Shown: piece after piece, positions 16,008-24,753 of the stretch
Layout of the letters: every line of letters begins with the position of its first letter
Numbering within the stretch: position 1 is the stretch's first letter
Source of the DNA: an uncultured Clostridia bacterium
GTDB taxonomy: Bacteria > Bacillota > Clostridia > Christensenellales > Borkfalkiaceae
Length of the DNA: 64,000 nt
Reading direction: 5' to 3'
NCBI GenBank assembly: GCA_934271275.1
Contig: CAKQRD010000006.1
Span: 93,314-157,313 of the forward strand
The notes under the pieces: model-generated
What the model was told of the DNA's origin: nothing
Seen by the model: only the letters and a program-made list of their open reading frames with translations
The model's database searches: none
Translations under genes and position numbers: made by a program

Positions 16008-16385
16008 TTATTTCGTTGCCGTCTTCTTCTTGGCGACGGTACGACGCGGACCTTTTCTCGTTCTCGCGTTTCTCTTGGAACTCTGCCCTCTTACGGGAAG
16101 ATTTTTTCTGTGACGAACGCCACGATAGCAACCGATTTCGATAAGTCTCTTTATTGAAAGAGAAACTTCGCTCCGAAGGTCGCCCTCTACGTGGAGGTGG
16201 TGTTCGATGTACTCTCTTAATTTAGCGACTTCCGCGTCGCTTAAATCCTTTACTCTCGTATCGGGATTTACGCCCGTTTCCTTAATGATTTTTTTAGAAG
16301 TCGTAAGTCCGATACCGTAGATATAGGTAAGACCGATTTCGACTCTTTTGTTATTCGGCAAATCAACGCCGGCTATACGTGCCAC
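16008..16385 (-). CDS. rpsM: 30S ribosomal protein S13
   Basis: 125 residues. Starts MARIAGVDLPNNKRVEIGLT with a helix-two-turn-helix, and has the basic tail RGQSSKRNARTRKGPRR that touches P-site tRNA. Ribosome site CGGAGGTATTTATCA. A 138-nt spacer with small hairpins (CAGTCG/CGACTG among them) separates it from rpmJ. Confidence 0.98.
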   Translation of the reverse strand: MARIAGVDLPNNKRVEIGLTYIYGIGLTTSKKIIKETGVNPDTRVKDLSDAEVAKLREYIEHHLHVEGDLRSEVSLSIKRLIEIGCYRGVRHRKNLPVRGQSSKRNARTRKGPRRTVAKKKTATK

Positions 16386-16523
16386 TTGATAAATACCTCC
16401 GTATTCCTTATATTTGATGTAATTGTATATAAACGCCCGAAACGTTTTAGGTTTTGGAATGACAAACCTTATTCGTCGCGGACAGTCGTTTTCGTTCCGA
16501 CTGAACGTCGGATAATCGGGCTG

Positions 16524-16640
16524 TTAGCCCTGACGCTGTTTATGGCTCTTGTTTTTGGAGCAAATAACCATAACTTTTCCGTTTCTTTTGATAACTTTGC
16601 ACTTGTCGCACATGGGTTTGACCGAAGGTCTGACTTTCAT
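16524..16640 (-). CDS. rpmJ: 50S ribosomal protein L36
   Basis: 38 residues: begins MKVRPSVKPMCDKCK and ends NKSHKQRQG. C11, C14, C27 and H33 form the zinc knuckle of the C+ form. Found by direct translation of the gap between infA and rpsM, where the gene belongs in Firmicutes. Ribosome site AAGGAGAAGAAAA before the ATG at 16640. Confidence 0.97.
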   Translation of the reverse strand: MKVRPSVKPMCDKCKVIKRNGKVMVICSKNKSHKQRQG

Positions 16641-16672
16641 TTTTCTTCTCCTTATGGATAATAATTTATGCT

Positions 16673-16894
16673 TTAAGATTTGCTACGCCACGTTATTCTG
16701 CCTTTCGTAAGATCGTAAGGACTCATTTCGAGTTTTACGCTGTCGCCGAGTATTATTTTTATATAATGCTGACGAAGCTTTCCCGAAATATGCGCCGTTA
16801 TGATATGTCCGTTAGATAGTTTTACTTTGAACATAGCGTTCGGAAGCGCTTCTACTATAACGCCTTCGGTTTCTATTACGTCGTCTTTTGACAC
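16673..16894 (-). CDS. infA: Translation initiation factor IF-1
   Basis: 73 residues, one S1-like OB fold: GVIVEALPNAMFKVKLSNGH and HISGKLRQHYIKIILGDSVKLEMSPYDLTKGRITWR. It covers the A site during initiation. Order map-KOW-infA-rpmJ is the Firmicutes norm. Confidence 0.97.
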   Translation of the reverse strand: MSKDDVIETEGVIVEALPNAMFKVKLSNGHIITAHISGKLRQHYIKIILGDSVKLEMSPYDLTKGRITWRSKS

Positions 16895-16900
16895 AAACTA

Positions 16901-17167
16901 TTACCTCCCGTTTTTAATTTTGTCGCGGATCGCTTTTCTTAAAACTTCGTTTCCGACGGGTTCGCCGCGGTTTATCCTTTCCGCAATTTCGGGAAGGGCG
17001 TTTTCCATAACCGTTTCGACGTGCTTTAAGTTTTTCCGCTTTGGATTATTTATTCTTCTCGTTTTGCCGTCCGCAACGGTAACGTAACCGTTTTCCGCTC
17101 CGACAACGAGAAAATAACCGTTTTCATCTCGCCCCGAAAGGCTTTTTACAATATCTCCGACGTTCAA
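16901..17167 (-). CDS. KOW-domain RNA-binding protein (L14e-like)
   Basis: 88 residues from a TTG at 17167, chosen because AGGTG lies six nt upstream and the fold begins NVGDIVKSLSGRDENGYFLVV; a GTG at 17176 is the alternative. The N-terminal ~50 residues are a KOW barrel with VTVADGKTRRINNPKRKN; the rest is a helical tail. Proteins like this sit between map and infA in many Clostridia and Bacilli and are believed to bind ribosomal RNA, with no firm function. Confidence 0.85.
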   Translation of the reverse strand: MNVGDIVKSLSGRDENGYFLVVGAENGYVTVADGKTRRINNPKRKNLKHVETVMENALPEIAERINRGEPVGNEVLRKAIRDKIKNGR

Positions 17168-17178
17168 AATATTCACCT

Positions 17179-17925
17179 CTATAAAGTGAGTATTTCCGCG
17201 CCGTTTTCCGTGATCGCCACGGTATTTTCGTAATGTGCCGAAGGTCTTCTGTCGCGCGTTTTCACGCCCCAACCGTCCGGCATAAAATCTACCTGATACA
17301 CGCCCGCGTTTATCATCGGTTCTATCGCGATAACCATGCCCTTTTTAAGCCTTACGCCCGTACCCTTCCTGCCGTAATTCGGAACGGAAGGATCTTCGTG
17401 CATTTCTTTGCCGATACCGTGACCGACGAGCGCGCGTACCACCGAAAAACCGTTCGCTTCTGCGTGACTCTGAACGCTGTACCCTATGTCTCCGAGCGGC
17501 GTTCCGTCTTTAAGACAAGAAACAGCCTTAAAGAAACATTCTTCGGTTACTTTTACGAGTTTTTTCTTCTCTTCGGTGGTTTCGCCGACGATAAAAGTTC
17601 TCGCCGCGTCGCCTTGCCAACCGTTAAGAATCGTGCCGACGTCCACGCTCACTATGTCGCCTTCTCTTATTACGATATCGTCCGAAGGGATACCGTGTAC
17701 CACCGTTTCGTTTATCGAAATACAGGTGGACGCGGGATAGCCGCCGTAACCTAAAAATGAAGGATACGCGCCGTTGTCTCTGATGAAATCGTGTGCGATT
17801 TTATCAAGCTCCTTCGTCGTCATTCCCGCGCGGACGGAACTGCCTAAAAGATTCAATACGTCTCTCGTGAGCTTTCCGCTTTCGCGCATCAGCGCGATTT
17901 CGGCGGGAGTTTTTATGGTTATCAT
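17179..17925 (-). CDS. map: Type I methionine aminopeptidase
   Basis: 248 residues, the pita-bread fold without N-terminal extension. Metal ligands fall in DVGTILNGWQGDAARTF (two Asp), VGHGIGKEMHEDP (His), IEPMIN (Glu) and the final AITENGAEILTL (Glu). It removes the initiator methionine from nascent chains. Its ATGA start overlaps the adk stop by four nt. Confidence 0.97.
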   Translation of the reverse strand: MITIKTPAEIALMRESGKLTRDVLNLLGSSVRAGMTTKELDKIAHDFIRDNGAYPSFLGYGGYPASTCISINETVVHGIPSDDIVIREGDIVSVDVGTILNGWQGDAARTFIVGETTEEKKKLVKVTEECFFKAVSCLKDGTPLGDIGYSVQSHAEANGFSVVRALVGHGIGKEMHEDPSVPNYGRKGTGVRLKKGMVIAIEPMINAGVYQVDFMPDGWGVKTRDRRPSAHYENTVAITENGAEILTL

Positions 17926-18542
17926 AAAAGAACCTTCGTAATTTCTTCAAACACCGTGTTTATCGGTTTGTCGCCGTCTACCGCGAGAAGTCTGTTTTTC
18001 TCCGTATAGTAGGCGACGAGAGGTTCGGTCTGCGCCGCGTAAACGGCAAATCTTTCCTTAACGGAGTCCGGATTATCGTCTTTACGGACGAAAAGCTTTC
18101 CTCCGCATTCGGGACAAACGTCCGTTTCGCCTATGAAATCCACGTGAAAAGAACTTTTGCACTTTTCGCAACTTCTTCTGCCGGTAAGCCTTCTTTCAAG
18201 CTTGGTAAGCGGAATATCGATATTTATCACCGCGGTGGGTGCGTTAAAACTTTCGAGAGCTTCCGCCTGAACTACGTTCCTCGGAAAGCCGTCTAACAAA
18301 TACCCGTCTTTGCAGTCGGGCTGCGAAAGCCTTTCTTTAACAATCTCAATCGTAAGTTCGTCCGGAGCAAGATCTCCGCCGTCGATTATAGACTTTATTT
18401 TAAGCCCTATCGGCGTGCCTTTTTTTATATTCTCGCGGAAGATATCCCCCGTCGAGATATGGGGCAAACCGTAACGCTCGGAAATGAGAGAAGCTTGCGT
18501 GCCTTTGCCGCTACCGGGTGCGCCGAGCAATACTATTTTCAT
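17922..18542 (-). CDS. adk: Adenylate kinase
   Basis: 206 residues. P-loop GAPGSGKGTQA (7-17), GYLLDGFPRNVVQAE, and a LID domain with a complete zinc site (CEKCKSSFHVDFIGETDVCPECG), as in Gram-positive long-form kinases. Interconverts AMP+ATP and 2 ADP. Standard position between secY and map. Confidence 0.97.
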   Translation of the reverse strand: MKIVLLGAPGSGKGTQASLISERYGLPHISTGDIFRENIKKGTPIGLKIKSIIDGGDLAPDELTIEIVKERLSQPDCKDGYLLDGFPRNVVQAEALESFNAPTAVINIDIPLTKLERRLTGRRSCEKCKSSFHVDFIGETDVCPECGGKLFVRKDDNPDSVKERFAVYAAQTEPLVAYYTEKNRLLAVDGDKPINTVFEEITKVLL

Positions 18543-18637
18543 CTTGTCGTACCTGTTTTAAGAATGCCCCGATAACGATTTTCTCATCTGCGGCGCACGG
18601 TTTGCGTCCGCCGCAGGTAAGTTCACGTTTTTTGAGG

Positions 18638-19939
18638 CTATTTCAAAAAGCCCTTATAGTTTTTCATCATGATTTGCGATTGAAGCGCCTGATCGAATTC
18701 GAGAGCGACGGACACTATAATGAGAAGTCCCGTTGCGCTGAACACGTTGACCAGAGAAGAATCTATCGCTTTAAATATGAGCGAAGGTATAAGCGCGAGA
18801 AGCGCAAGGAATATCGCTCCGAAAAGCGTTATTCTGTTGGACACCCTCTTTAAGAAATCGGTAGTCGGTTTTCCCGGTCTTGTTCCGGGGATAAAACCGC
18901 CGTTAGACTGAATACTCTTGCTTATGTCTTCGGGGTTAAACTGTATCTGATTGTAGAAATATGCGAAGAACAGAATGAACACGCAAAGAACTACCATATA
19001 CAAATAACTGCCGCTGCCCATATAAGTGCTCCACCATCTGTAAAAATCAGAGGTTTCGGTGTTAAGACCGAATAAGTTCATAATAAGGTCGGGGAAAGAA
19101 AGAATCGCAAACGCGAAGATGAGCGGCATAACGCCCGCCGCGTTGATTTTGATCGGAATGTGCGTGGACTGACCGCCGTACATTTTTCTGCCCTTAACCT
19201 GTTTTGCGTACTGAACGGGGACCTTTCTTTCCGCGCTGTCTACGTGGACGATCGCGCCGAAAATCACTACCGCCGCGATAATGAAGCCGATAAGCGACCA
19301 CGCCGCGCTGCCCGCCGTTTCCGGAACGAACAATTTCTCGATAAGTCCTATAATTGCGTTGCCCGCCGTTGCGAGGATACCCGCAAAGATGAGAAGCGAT
19401 ATACCGTTAGAAACGCCGTAATCGGTTATTCTCTCGCCGAGCCACATAGTGAACGCCGCGCCCGCGGTATATACCACTACAAGGAAGATATAACTCATAG
19501 CCTTGCCGAATCCGCTTTCGCCGAATAATTCGCCGAGCTGAATCGAACCGCTGAACGCTACCAGAATACCGATAGCCTGAACTATCGCGAGAACGAGCGT
19601 TAAAATACGGGTATAGGTATTGAGTCTTCTTTTACCTTCTTCGCCCTGCTTACTTAATCTTTCTAGCGCGGGAATACCCACGGTAAGCAACTGAATGATA
19701 ATGGACGCGTTGATGTACGGTCCGATACCCATAGCGAAGAGTGTGCCTTGTCCCAACGCGCCGCCGGACACCGCGCTCATGATTTGAAGGAAAGTGTAAT
19801 TCTGCAATCCGTCGAATACGTGAACGCCGGGGACGGGGATATAACAACCGAGTCTGTACACGAATAAGAGAGCTATGGTGATAAGAATTTTGTTTCTTAT
19901 TTCCTTAATCTTAAACGCGTTTACTATTGTCTGCCACAT
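18638..19939 (-). CDS. secY: Protein translocase channel SecY
   Basis: 433 residues, ten membrane segments. Plug region FDGLQNYTFLQIMSAVSGGALGQGTLFAMGIGPYINASIIIQLL (about 43-86); conserved VSNGISLLIFAGI and the cytoplasmic loop GFIPGTRPGKPT. It forms the export pore with SecE/SecG and is helped by the SecD encoded at the window start. 95 nt separate it from adk. Confidence 0.98.
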   Translation of the reverse strand: MWQTIVNAFKIKEIRNKILITIALLFVYRLGCYIPVPGVHVFDGLQNYTFLQIMSAVSGGALGQGTLFAMGIGPYINASIIIQLLTVGIPALERLSKQGEEGKRRLNTYTRILTLVLAIVQAIGILVAFSGSIQLGELFGESGFGKAMSYIFLVVVYTAGAAFTMWLGERITDYGVSNGISLLIFAGILATAGNAIIGLIEKLFVPETAGSAAWSLIGFIIAAVVIFGAIVHVDSAERKVPVQYAKQVKGRKMYGGQSTHIPIKINAAGVMPLIFAFAILSFPDLIMNLFGLNTETSDFYRWWSTYMGSGSYLYMVVLCVFILFFAYFYNQIQFNPEDISKSIQSNGGFIPGTRPGKPTTDFLKRVSNRITLFGAIFLALLALIPSLIFKAIDSSLVNVFSATGLLIIVSVALEFDQALQSQIMMKNYKGFLK

Positions 19940-19959
19940 TTTGCCCTCCTTAATCGGGG

Positions 19960-20406
19960 TTAAATTTGTTCAGCCGTGCCGCCCGCTTTTTCGATAGCTT
20001 CTTTTGCGGAAGCGGAAAAAGCGTTTGCTTTTACGGTGATAGCCTTGGTAAGACTGCCGTTGCCCAGCACTTTAAGACCTACGCTGTCTTTAACTATTTT
20101 GATAAGTCCTTTTTCGTTGAGAGCGTTCACGTCTACTACCGCGCCCGCCTCGAAATTTTCAAGAACGGAAAGATTGACTATGCTGTAAACCTTTCTGAAA
20201 TGATTATTGAAACCGCGCTTCGGAATACGTCTGACCAAAGGCATCTGACCGCCTTCGAATCCGGGACGAACGCCGCCGCCGCTTCTTGCCCATTGACCTT
20301 TGTGACCTTTACCGCTGGTTTTGCCGAGTCCCGAACCGATGCCGCGACCGAGCCTTTTTGCGGGGGTTACCGCGCCCTCTGCGGGGCTTAAATTTCCTAA
20401 TCTCAT
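19960..20406 (-). CDS. rplO: 50S ribosomal protein L15
   Basis: 148 residues. Gly-rich N-terminal extension GRGIGSGLGKTSGKGHKGQ (about 19-37) followed by the globular part; FEGGQMPLVRRIPKRGF is diagnostic. Late-assembly 50S protein, directly upstream of secY as usual. Confidence 0.98.
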   Translation of the reverse strand: MRLGNLSPAEGAVTPAKRLGRGIGSGLGKTSGKGHKGQWARSGGGVRPGFEGGQMPLVRRIPKRGFNNHFRKVYSIVNLSVLENFEAGAVVDVNALNEKGLIKIVKDSVGLKVLGNGSLTKAITVKANAFSASAKEAIEKAGGTAEQI

Positions 20407-20433
20407 TGTTAATACTCCTTAAACGGTCGATCG

Positions 20434-20637
20434 TTAAACTTTTTCGGTTTTAACGAGGTATTTAACCTTGTCTATCATACCGAGTATAGCGGGATTTTCC
20501 TGATGAATCCTGAAAGAATTGATTTTGGTAAGTCCCAAAGCCTCTACGATTTTCTTGTGTTGCGGTAAAATCGCTATCGTGCTTTTCACGAGAGTAACTT
20601 TAATCTTACCCGTTTCGGTCTTTTTTGCCTTTGCCAT
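20434..20637 (-). CDS. rpmD: 50S ribosomal protein L30
   Basis: 67 residues. IKVTLVKSTIAILPQHKKIVEALGL then the family's C-terminal MIDKVKYLVKTEKV. Ribosome site GGAGGTAAACTTTA. Confidence 0.97.
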   Translation of the reverse strand: MAKAKKTETGKIKVTLVKSTIAILPQHKKIVEALGLTKINSFRIHQENPAILGMIDKVKYLVKTEKV

Positions 20638-20651
20638 TAAAGTTTACCTCC

Positions 20652-21173
20652 TTAACCGTTGATTTCTTCTACGGTTTTTCCGCGAATAGCCGCGACTTCT
20701 TCCGCAGATCTCAAAGCTTTAAGCCCTTCGATAGCCGCTTTTACGCAGTTGATGGGATTGTTTGTGCCGTGAGATTTCGTTCTTATGTTGGTAATTCCGA
20801 CCGCTTCCATAACCGCACGAACCGGACCGCCTGCGATAACGCCGGTACCTTCCGCAGCGGGGAGCATCAAAACCGCGCCTCTGCCGAATTTGCCGAGGAC
20901 TTCGTGAGGAATGCTCGTTCCGAGAAGGGATACGGGTACCATGTTCTTCTTCGCTCTCGCGGTAGCCTTGTCGATAGCTTCGGGAACTTCCGTGGATTTT
21001 CCCATAGCGCAGCCGACTTTGCCCGCACCGTCGCCTACCACGACGAACGCCGCGAATCTCATGTTTCTGCCGCCTTTAACGACCTTGGTAACACGGTTGA
21101 TAGCAATGGTTTTTTTGATTAAACCGTCGTTTTCTTCCGCTCTTTTAGCGGGTCTGTTGTTATCTCTTGCCAT
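20652..21173 (-). CDS. rpsE: 30S ribosomal protein S5
   Basis: 173 residues. Double-stranded-RNA-like N-terminal fold (KTIAINRVTKVVKGGRNMRF) and S5 C-terminal domain (PAAEGTGVIAGGPVRAVMEAVGI). Important for decoding accuracy. Normal length. Confidence 0.98.
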   Translation of the reverse strand: MARDNNRPAKRAEENDGLIKKTIAINRVTKVVKGGRNMRFAAFVVVGDGAGKVGCAMGKSTEVPEAIDKATARAKKNMVPVSLLGTSIPHEVLGKFGRGAVLMLPAAEGTGVIAGGPVRAVMEAVGITNIRTKSHGTNNPINCVKAAIEGLKALRSAEEVAAIRGKTVEEING

Positions 21174-21197
21174 AATGCTGATTTTCTCCTTGATTTA

Positions 21198-21566
21198 TTA
21201 GAATTGAAGACCGCCCTTTCTCGCACCGTCGGCAAGGTTAGCAACCCTGCCCGTGTAAAGATATCCGCCTCTGTCAAAAACCACGGCTTCTATCTTTTTG
21301 GCTTTTGCCTTCTTCGCAAGAAGTTCGCCTACAGCGAACGCCTGCGCCTTCTTGTCTTTGCCCGCAAGGGTATCTCTTATATCCTTATCGAGCGTAGACG
21401 CCGTAACCAAGGTGTTTCCCTTAACGTCGTCTATAATCTGCGCGTAAATATGGTTCAACGTTCTGTAAACCGAAAGTCTGGGGGTTTCGGCTGTGCCTTT
21501 CACCTTTGCCCTGACTCTTTTATGTCTTTTTAATCTGTCCTGATTTTTATTGATTTTGCTAATCAT
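21198..21566 (-). CDS. rplR: 50S ribosomal protein L18
   Basis: 122 residues. RLKRHKRVRAKVKGTAETPRL then VFDRGGYLYTGRVANLADGARKGGLQF; binds 5S rRNA. A 163-nt structured spacer separates it from rplF, longer than other junctions of the cluster. Confidence 0.98.
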   Translation of the reverse strand: MISKINKNQDRLKRHKRVRAKVKGTAETPRLSVYRTLNHIYAQIIDDVKGNTLVTASTLDKDIRDTLAGKDKKAQAFAVGELLAKKAKAKKIEAVVFDRGGYLYTGRVANLADGARKGGLQF

Positions 21567-21615
21567 TTTAAATTCTCCTGTTAATCGCTTTTCGCGCCCC
21601 GCAAGATTTTTTCGC

Positions 21616-21704
21616 TTCGGTCACGCAAGCCGCGCAACCGAAAACTTTAATCTTACGTTCTTACCGAAAGGCGCACTCGGCCGACGCGTCGAACAGAACG
21701 CGCC
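21616..21704 (-). promoter_or_regulatory. Two hairpins in the rplF-rplR spacer
   Basis: TTCGGT (21616-21621) pairs with ACCGAA (21637-21642) around an inner GC-rich stem. A second stem pairs 21683-21689 with 21698-21704 using a G-U pair. No U-run, so perhaps RNA stability or processing signals. Confidence 0.35.
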
Positions 21705-21729
21705 GACTAAAAGCCCTTTAATGTTTTTA

Positions 21730-22275
21730 TTAACCTTTACCGCCCGCGGCTTTACCGACCTTACGCTCGATAACTTCGTCGCTGTAACGGATACCGTATC
21801 CGTGATAAGGTTCGGGTTCTCTGATGCCTCTGACCATCGCCGCGAACTGACCGACCTTTTCCTTGCTGATGCCGGAAACGGTGATTTCGGTTGCGGAGGG
21901 GCAATCGAGGGTGATACCGTCTATCTCTTCAACGTCTACGGGGTGCGAAAATCCAACGTTAAGAACGATTTTCTTGCCCTGTTTTGCGACCTTCCAACCG
22001 ACGCCGTTTACGATAAGAGACTTTTTATAACCTTCCGTCACGCCTTTTACCATATTCATGGTAAGCGCGCGATATAAACCGTGCTTCGCTTTAACGTCGC
22101 CATCGTTGTTCGCTCTCGTGAAGTGAACCACGTTACCCTCGATGTGAGGAGTGATAACGGGATCGTAGTTCTGCGAAAGCGTGCCTTTCGGACCTTTAAC
22201 GGTTATTACGTTGTCTTTCGCTTCGACGGTTACGCCTGCGGGCAACGTGATAATTTCATTACCTATTCTTGACAT
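21730..22275 (-). CDS. rplF: 50S ribosomal protein L6
   Basis: 181 residues, two repeated L6 folds. Starts MSRIGNEIITLPAGVTVE; C-terminal signature EPYHGYGIRYSDEVIERKVGK. Located at the factor-binding stalk base. Confidence 0.98.
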   Translation of the reverse strand: MSRIGNEIITLPAGVTVEAKDNVITVKGPKGTLSQNYDPVITPHIEGNVVHFTRANNDGDVKAKHGLYRALTMNMVKGVTEGYKKSLIVNGVGWKVAKQGKKIVLNVGFSHPVDVEEIDGITLDCPSATEITVSGISKEKVGQFAAMVRGIREPEPYHGYGIRYSDEVIERKVGKAAGGKG

Positions 22276-22285
22276 TTTAAGCCTC

Positions 22286-22672
22286 CTACCAAACGTAGGC
22301 GAGTACTTCGCCGCCCTGATGCAATTTCTTTGCTTCTTTGCCGGTCATAATGCCCTTGGAGGTGGAAAGAATAGCGATTCCGAGACCGCCGAGTACCTGC
22401 GGAACTTCGTCCGTTCCGACGTATACGCGGAGACCCGGTTTACTTACTCTTTTAAGCCCCGAGATGACCTTATTGTTGCCGTCGTATTTGAGGGTGATTT
22501 TAATCGTTCCCTGAACGCCGTCTATAACCTCGACGTTCTCGACGTAACCTTCGTTAAGAAGAATGTTAGCAATAGCTTTTTTAGTGTTAGACGCGGGAAT
22601 TTCCACGGTCTCGTGCTTTGCGGCGAGCGCGTTTCTGATTCTCGTGAGCATATCTGCAATAACGTCTGTCAT
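22286..22672 (-). CDS. rpsH: 30S ribosomal protein S8
   Basis: 128 residues. MTDVIADMLTRIRNALAAKHE and the C-terminal GIAILSTSKGIMTGKEAKK. Central-domain 16S binder that also represses spc-type operons in some bacteria. Confidence 0.98.
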   Translation of the reverse strand: MTDVIADMLTRIRNALAAKHETVEIPASNTKKAIANILLNEGYVENVEVIDGVQGTIKITLKYDGNNKVISGLKRVSKPGLRVYVGTDEVPQVLGGLGIAILSTSKGIMTGKEAKKLHQGGEVLAYVW

Positions 22673-22688
22673 TTTTCTCTGTCCTCCT

Positions 22689-22874
22689 TTACCAACTTGC
22701 CTTCTTCACGCCGGGAATCTGACCTTTATAGGCAAGGTTCCTGAAACAGATACGGCAGATTCCGTATTTACGGATAACCGCGTGCGGACGACCGCAGATG
22801 CTGCATCTCGTGTATGCTCTGGTGGAAAATTTAGCAGGCTTCTGCTGCTTATTTATCATAGACTTTTTAGCCAT
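22689..22874 (-). CDS. rpsN: 30S ribosomal protein S14, zinc-binding type
   Basis: 61 residues from the ATG at 22874; a longer open frame extends into rplE but lacks family similarity. CSICGRPHAVIRKYGICRIC carries the CxxC-x12-CxxC zinc site, so this is the short C+ (type Z) form. Ribosome site AAGGAG precedes the ATG. Confidence 0.97.
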   Translation of the reverse strand: MAKKSMINKQQKPAKFSTRAYTRCSICGRPHAVIRKYGICRICFRNLAYKGQIPGVKKASW

Positions 22875-22888
22875 AACGTAACTCCTTC

Positions 22889-23482
22889 TTACTTGTTCGC
22901 GAAGGGCATTCCGAGCATTGCAAGCAATTCTCTCGCCTCTTCGTCGGTATTCGCGGTCGTGGTGAAACAAATATCGAAGCCCCTGATTTTCTCTACCTGA
23001 TCGTAAGAAATTTCGGGGAAGATGAGCTGTTCTTTAACGCCCATCGAGTAGTTGCCTCTGCCGTCGAACGACTTGGTGGATACGCCGCGGAAGTCTCTTA
23101 CTCTAGGAAGAGCTATCGAGATGAACTTATCGAAGAACTCGTACATTCTCGTTCCTCTTAAAGTTACTTTCATACCGACGTTCATACCTTCTCTTATCTT
23201 GAAGTTCGCGACCGATTTTCTCGCGGTGGTAAGGATAGGCTTCTGTCCCGCTATCTGTTTAAGCTCTTCCTGAGCGAGCTGAACGCTTTTGCCGTTGTCC
23301 TTAACGTCGCCGAGACCGGAGTTGATCGTTATTTTAACGAGCTTCGGAGCCTGATTAACGTTTTTATAGTTAAACTTTTTAACCAAAGCGGGAACGACGG
23401 TTTGGTCGTACAAAACTTTGATTCTGTTGGGAGTTTTCTCGGTTGCAGCTGCCTTAGCAACCTGAGCTTTCTTTTCTGCCAT
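22889..23482 (-). CDS. rplE: 50S ribosomal protein L5
   Basis: 197 residues. Core begins RIKVLYDQTVVPALVKKFNY (about 21-40), with KITINSGLGD and the C-terminal DICFTTTANTDEEARELL. About 15 extra residues (Ala/Lys-rich) precede the usual start; an AGGTAAACTTAA ribosome site supports the long form. Binds 5S rRNA and P-site tRNA. Confidence 0.97.
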   Translation of the reverse strand: MAEKKAQVAKAAATEKTPNRIKVLYDQTVVPALVKKFNYKNVNQAPKLVKITINSGLGDVKDNGKSVQLAQEELKQIAGQKPILTTARKSVANFKIREGMNVGMKVTLRGTRMYEFFDKFISIALPRVRDFRGVSTKSFDGRGNYSMGVKEQLIFPEISYDQVEKIRGFDICFTTTANTDEEARELLAMLGMPFANK

Positions 23483-23499
23483 TTAAGTTTACCTCCGCC

Positions 23500-23895
23500 T
23501 TACTCGGCGCTCGCGGTCTTTTCCGCGTTTTCTTTTTTGGTCTTTCTCTTGGTAGCGGGTTTCTTTGCTTCCTTAACCTCTTTCTTGGCGTCTAAGCTCG
23601 CGCCGCATTTTTTGCAGACTCTCACTTTTTTGTCGCCTTCGACCTTGTAGGAAACTCTGGTCGCTTTGTTGCAAGCGGGGCAAACTACCAAAACGTTGGA
23701 AGCGTCGATAGGACCGGACTGACTCTGAATGGAGCTGACCTCCTGCGCGCTTCTCGCTTTTTTGTGCTTTTTCTGAACGTTTATACCGTCTACGACTACC
23801 TTGTTATCTTTGGGGAGCGCGACGAGAACCTTCGCGGTTTTGCCTGCGTCTTTACCCGTGAGAACGAGAACCGTATCGTTAGCTTTAACTTTCAT
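23500..23895 (-). CDS. rplX: 50S ribosomal protein L24 with zinc ribbon and basic tail
   Basis: 131 residues. KOW barrel at the start (VLVLTGKDAGKTAKVLVALP), then the Firmicutes-type C-terminal ribbon CPACNKATRVSYK...CKKCG (about 72-98), then a Lys/Ala/Glu tail of ~30 residues that most L24 proteins lack. Early assembly initiator of the 50S subunit. Confidence 0.97.
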   Translation of the reverse strand: MKVKANDTVLVLTGKDAGKTAKVLVALPKDNKVVVDGINVQKKHKKARSAQEVSSIQSQSGPIDASNVLVVCPACNKATRVSYKVEGDKKVRVCKKCGASLDAKKEVKEAKKPATKRKTKKENAEKTASAE

Positions 23896-23906
23896 TTCTA
23901 TTCTCC

Positions 23907-24275
23907 TTATAACACTTCGGGCGCGAGCGAGATTATACGCATATAATCTTTATCGCGAAGCTCTCTTGCGATCGGTCCAAAGATACGAGTGCCTCTCGGC
24001 TGTTTCTGCGCGTCGATGATAACCGCCGCGTTCTCGTCGAATCTGACGTACGTTCCGTCGTTTCTTCTTACGCCGCTGGTGGAACGAACGATAACCGCTT
24101 TAACCACCTCGCCTTTTTTAACCGTGCCGCCGGGGGTAGCGGTTTTAACGCTCGCTACGATGACGTCGCCGATATTGCCCGTTCTGCGGAAAGATCCGCC
24201 CAGCACTTTAATACACATCAATTCTTTCGCACCGGAGTTGTCCGCCGCTTTTAATCTCGTAAAAGGTTGTATCAT
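23907..24275 (-). CDS. rplN: 50S ribosomal protein L14
   Basis: 122 residues, standard length. MIQPFTRLKAADNSGAKEL and FGPIARELRDKDYMRIISLAPEVL. Contacts the 30S subunit and initiation factors. Confidence 0.98.
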   Translation of the reverse strand: MIQPFTRLKAADNSGAKELMCIKVLGGSFRRTGNIGDVIVASVKTATPGGTVKKGEVVKAVIVRSTSGVRRNDGTYVRFDENAAVIIDAQKQPRGTRIFGPIARELRDKDYMRIISLAPEVL

Positions 24276-24287
24276 TTAAGTGCCTCC

Positions 24288-24542
24288 TTATTTCGCCTTC
24301 TCGACGATTTCCGCGACTCTCCAGTTTTTGTCCTTGGAAAGCTTTCTGGTTTCGACTATGCGAACCTTATCGCCGACGCCGCACGCGTTGAGTTCGTCGT
24401 GCGCTTTGAACTTGTGAGTTTTCTTAACAGTTTTCTTATACAAGGGGTGTTTATATCTTTCTTCGATAGCAACGACCACGGTCTTGTCCATCTTATCGGA
24501 TACGACTATACCCACTCTTTCTTTTCTTAAATTTCTTTCCAT
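24288..24542 (-). CDS. rpsQ: 30S ribosomal protein S17
   Basis: 84 residues, OB fold. ERNLRKERVGIVVSDKMDKT and VGDKVRIVETRKLSKDKNWRV. Primary 16S binder. Confidence 0.98.
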   Translation of the reverse strand: MERNLRKERVGIVVSDKMDKTVVVAIEERYKHPLYKKTVKKTHKFKAHDELNACGVGDKVRIVETRKLSKDKNWRVAEIVEKAK

Positions 24543-24555
24543 AATCTAATCGCTC

Positions 24556-24753
24556 CTATTTTGCGCCGAGTTCTCTCTGCCTTAAAATCGTCTTAACCTT
24601 CGCAATGTCTTTTCTGCAAGTGTTTAAAGACGCGGAGTTTTCAAGCTGTCCTACTGCGTGACGGAAACGAAGATTAAATAGTTCCTCGGAAAGTTCTTTA
24701 AGCTTGGTGTTGAGTTCTTCAACCGTCATTTCGTGAAGTTCTTTCGTTTTCAT
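24556..24753 (-). CDS. rpmC: 50S ribosomal protein L29
   Basis: 65 residues, two-helix protein. LHEMTVEELNTKLKELSEEL and FNLRFRHAVGQLENSASL. Forms part of the exit-tunnel dock for trigger factor, which is also encoded in this window. TAATG overlap with rplP. Confidence 0.97.
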   Translation of the reverse strand: MKTKELHEMTVEELNTKLKELSEELFNLRFRHAVGQLENSASLNTCRKDIAKVKTILRQRELGAK

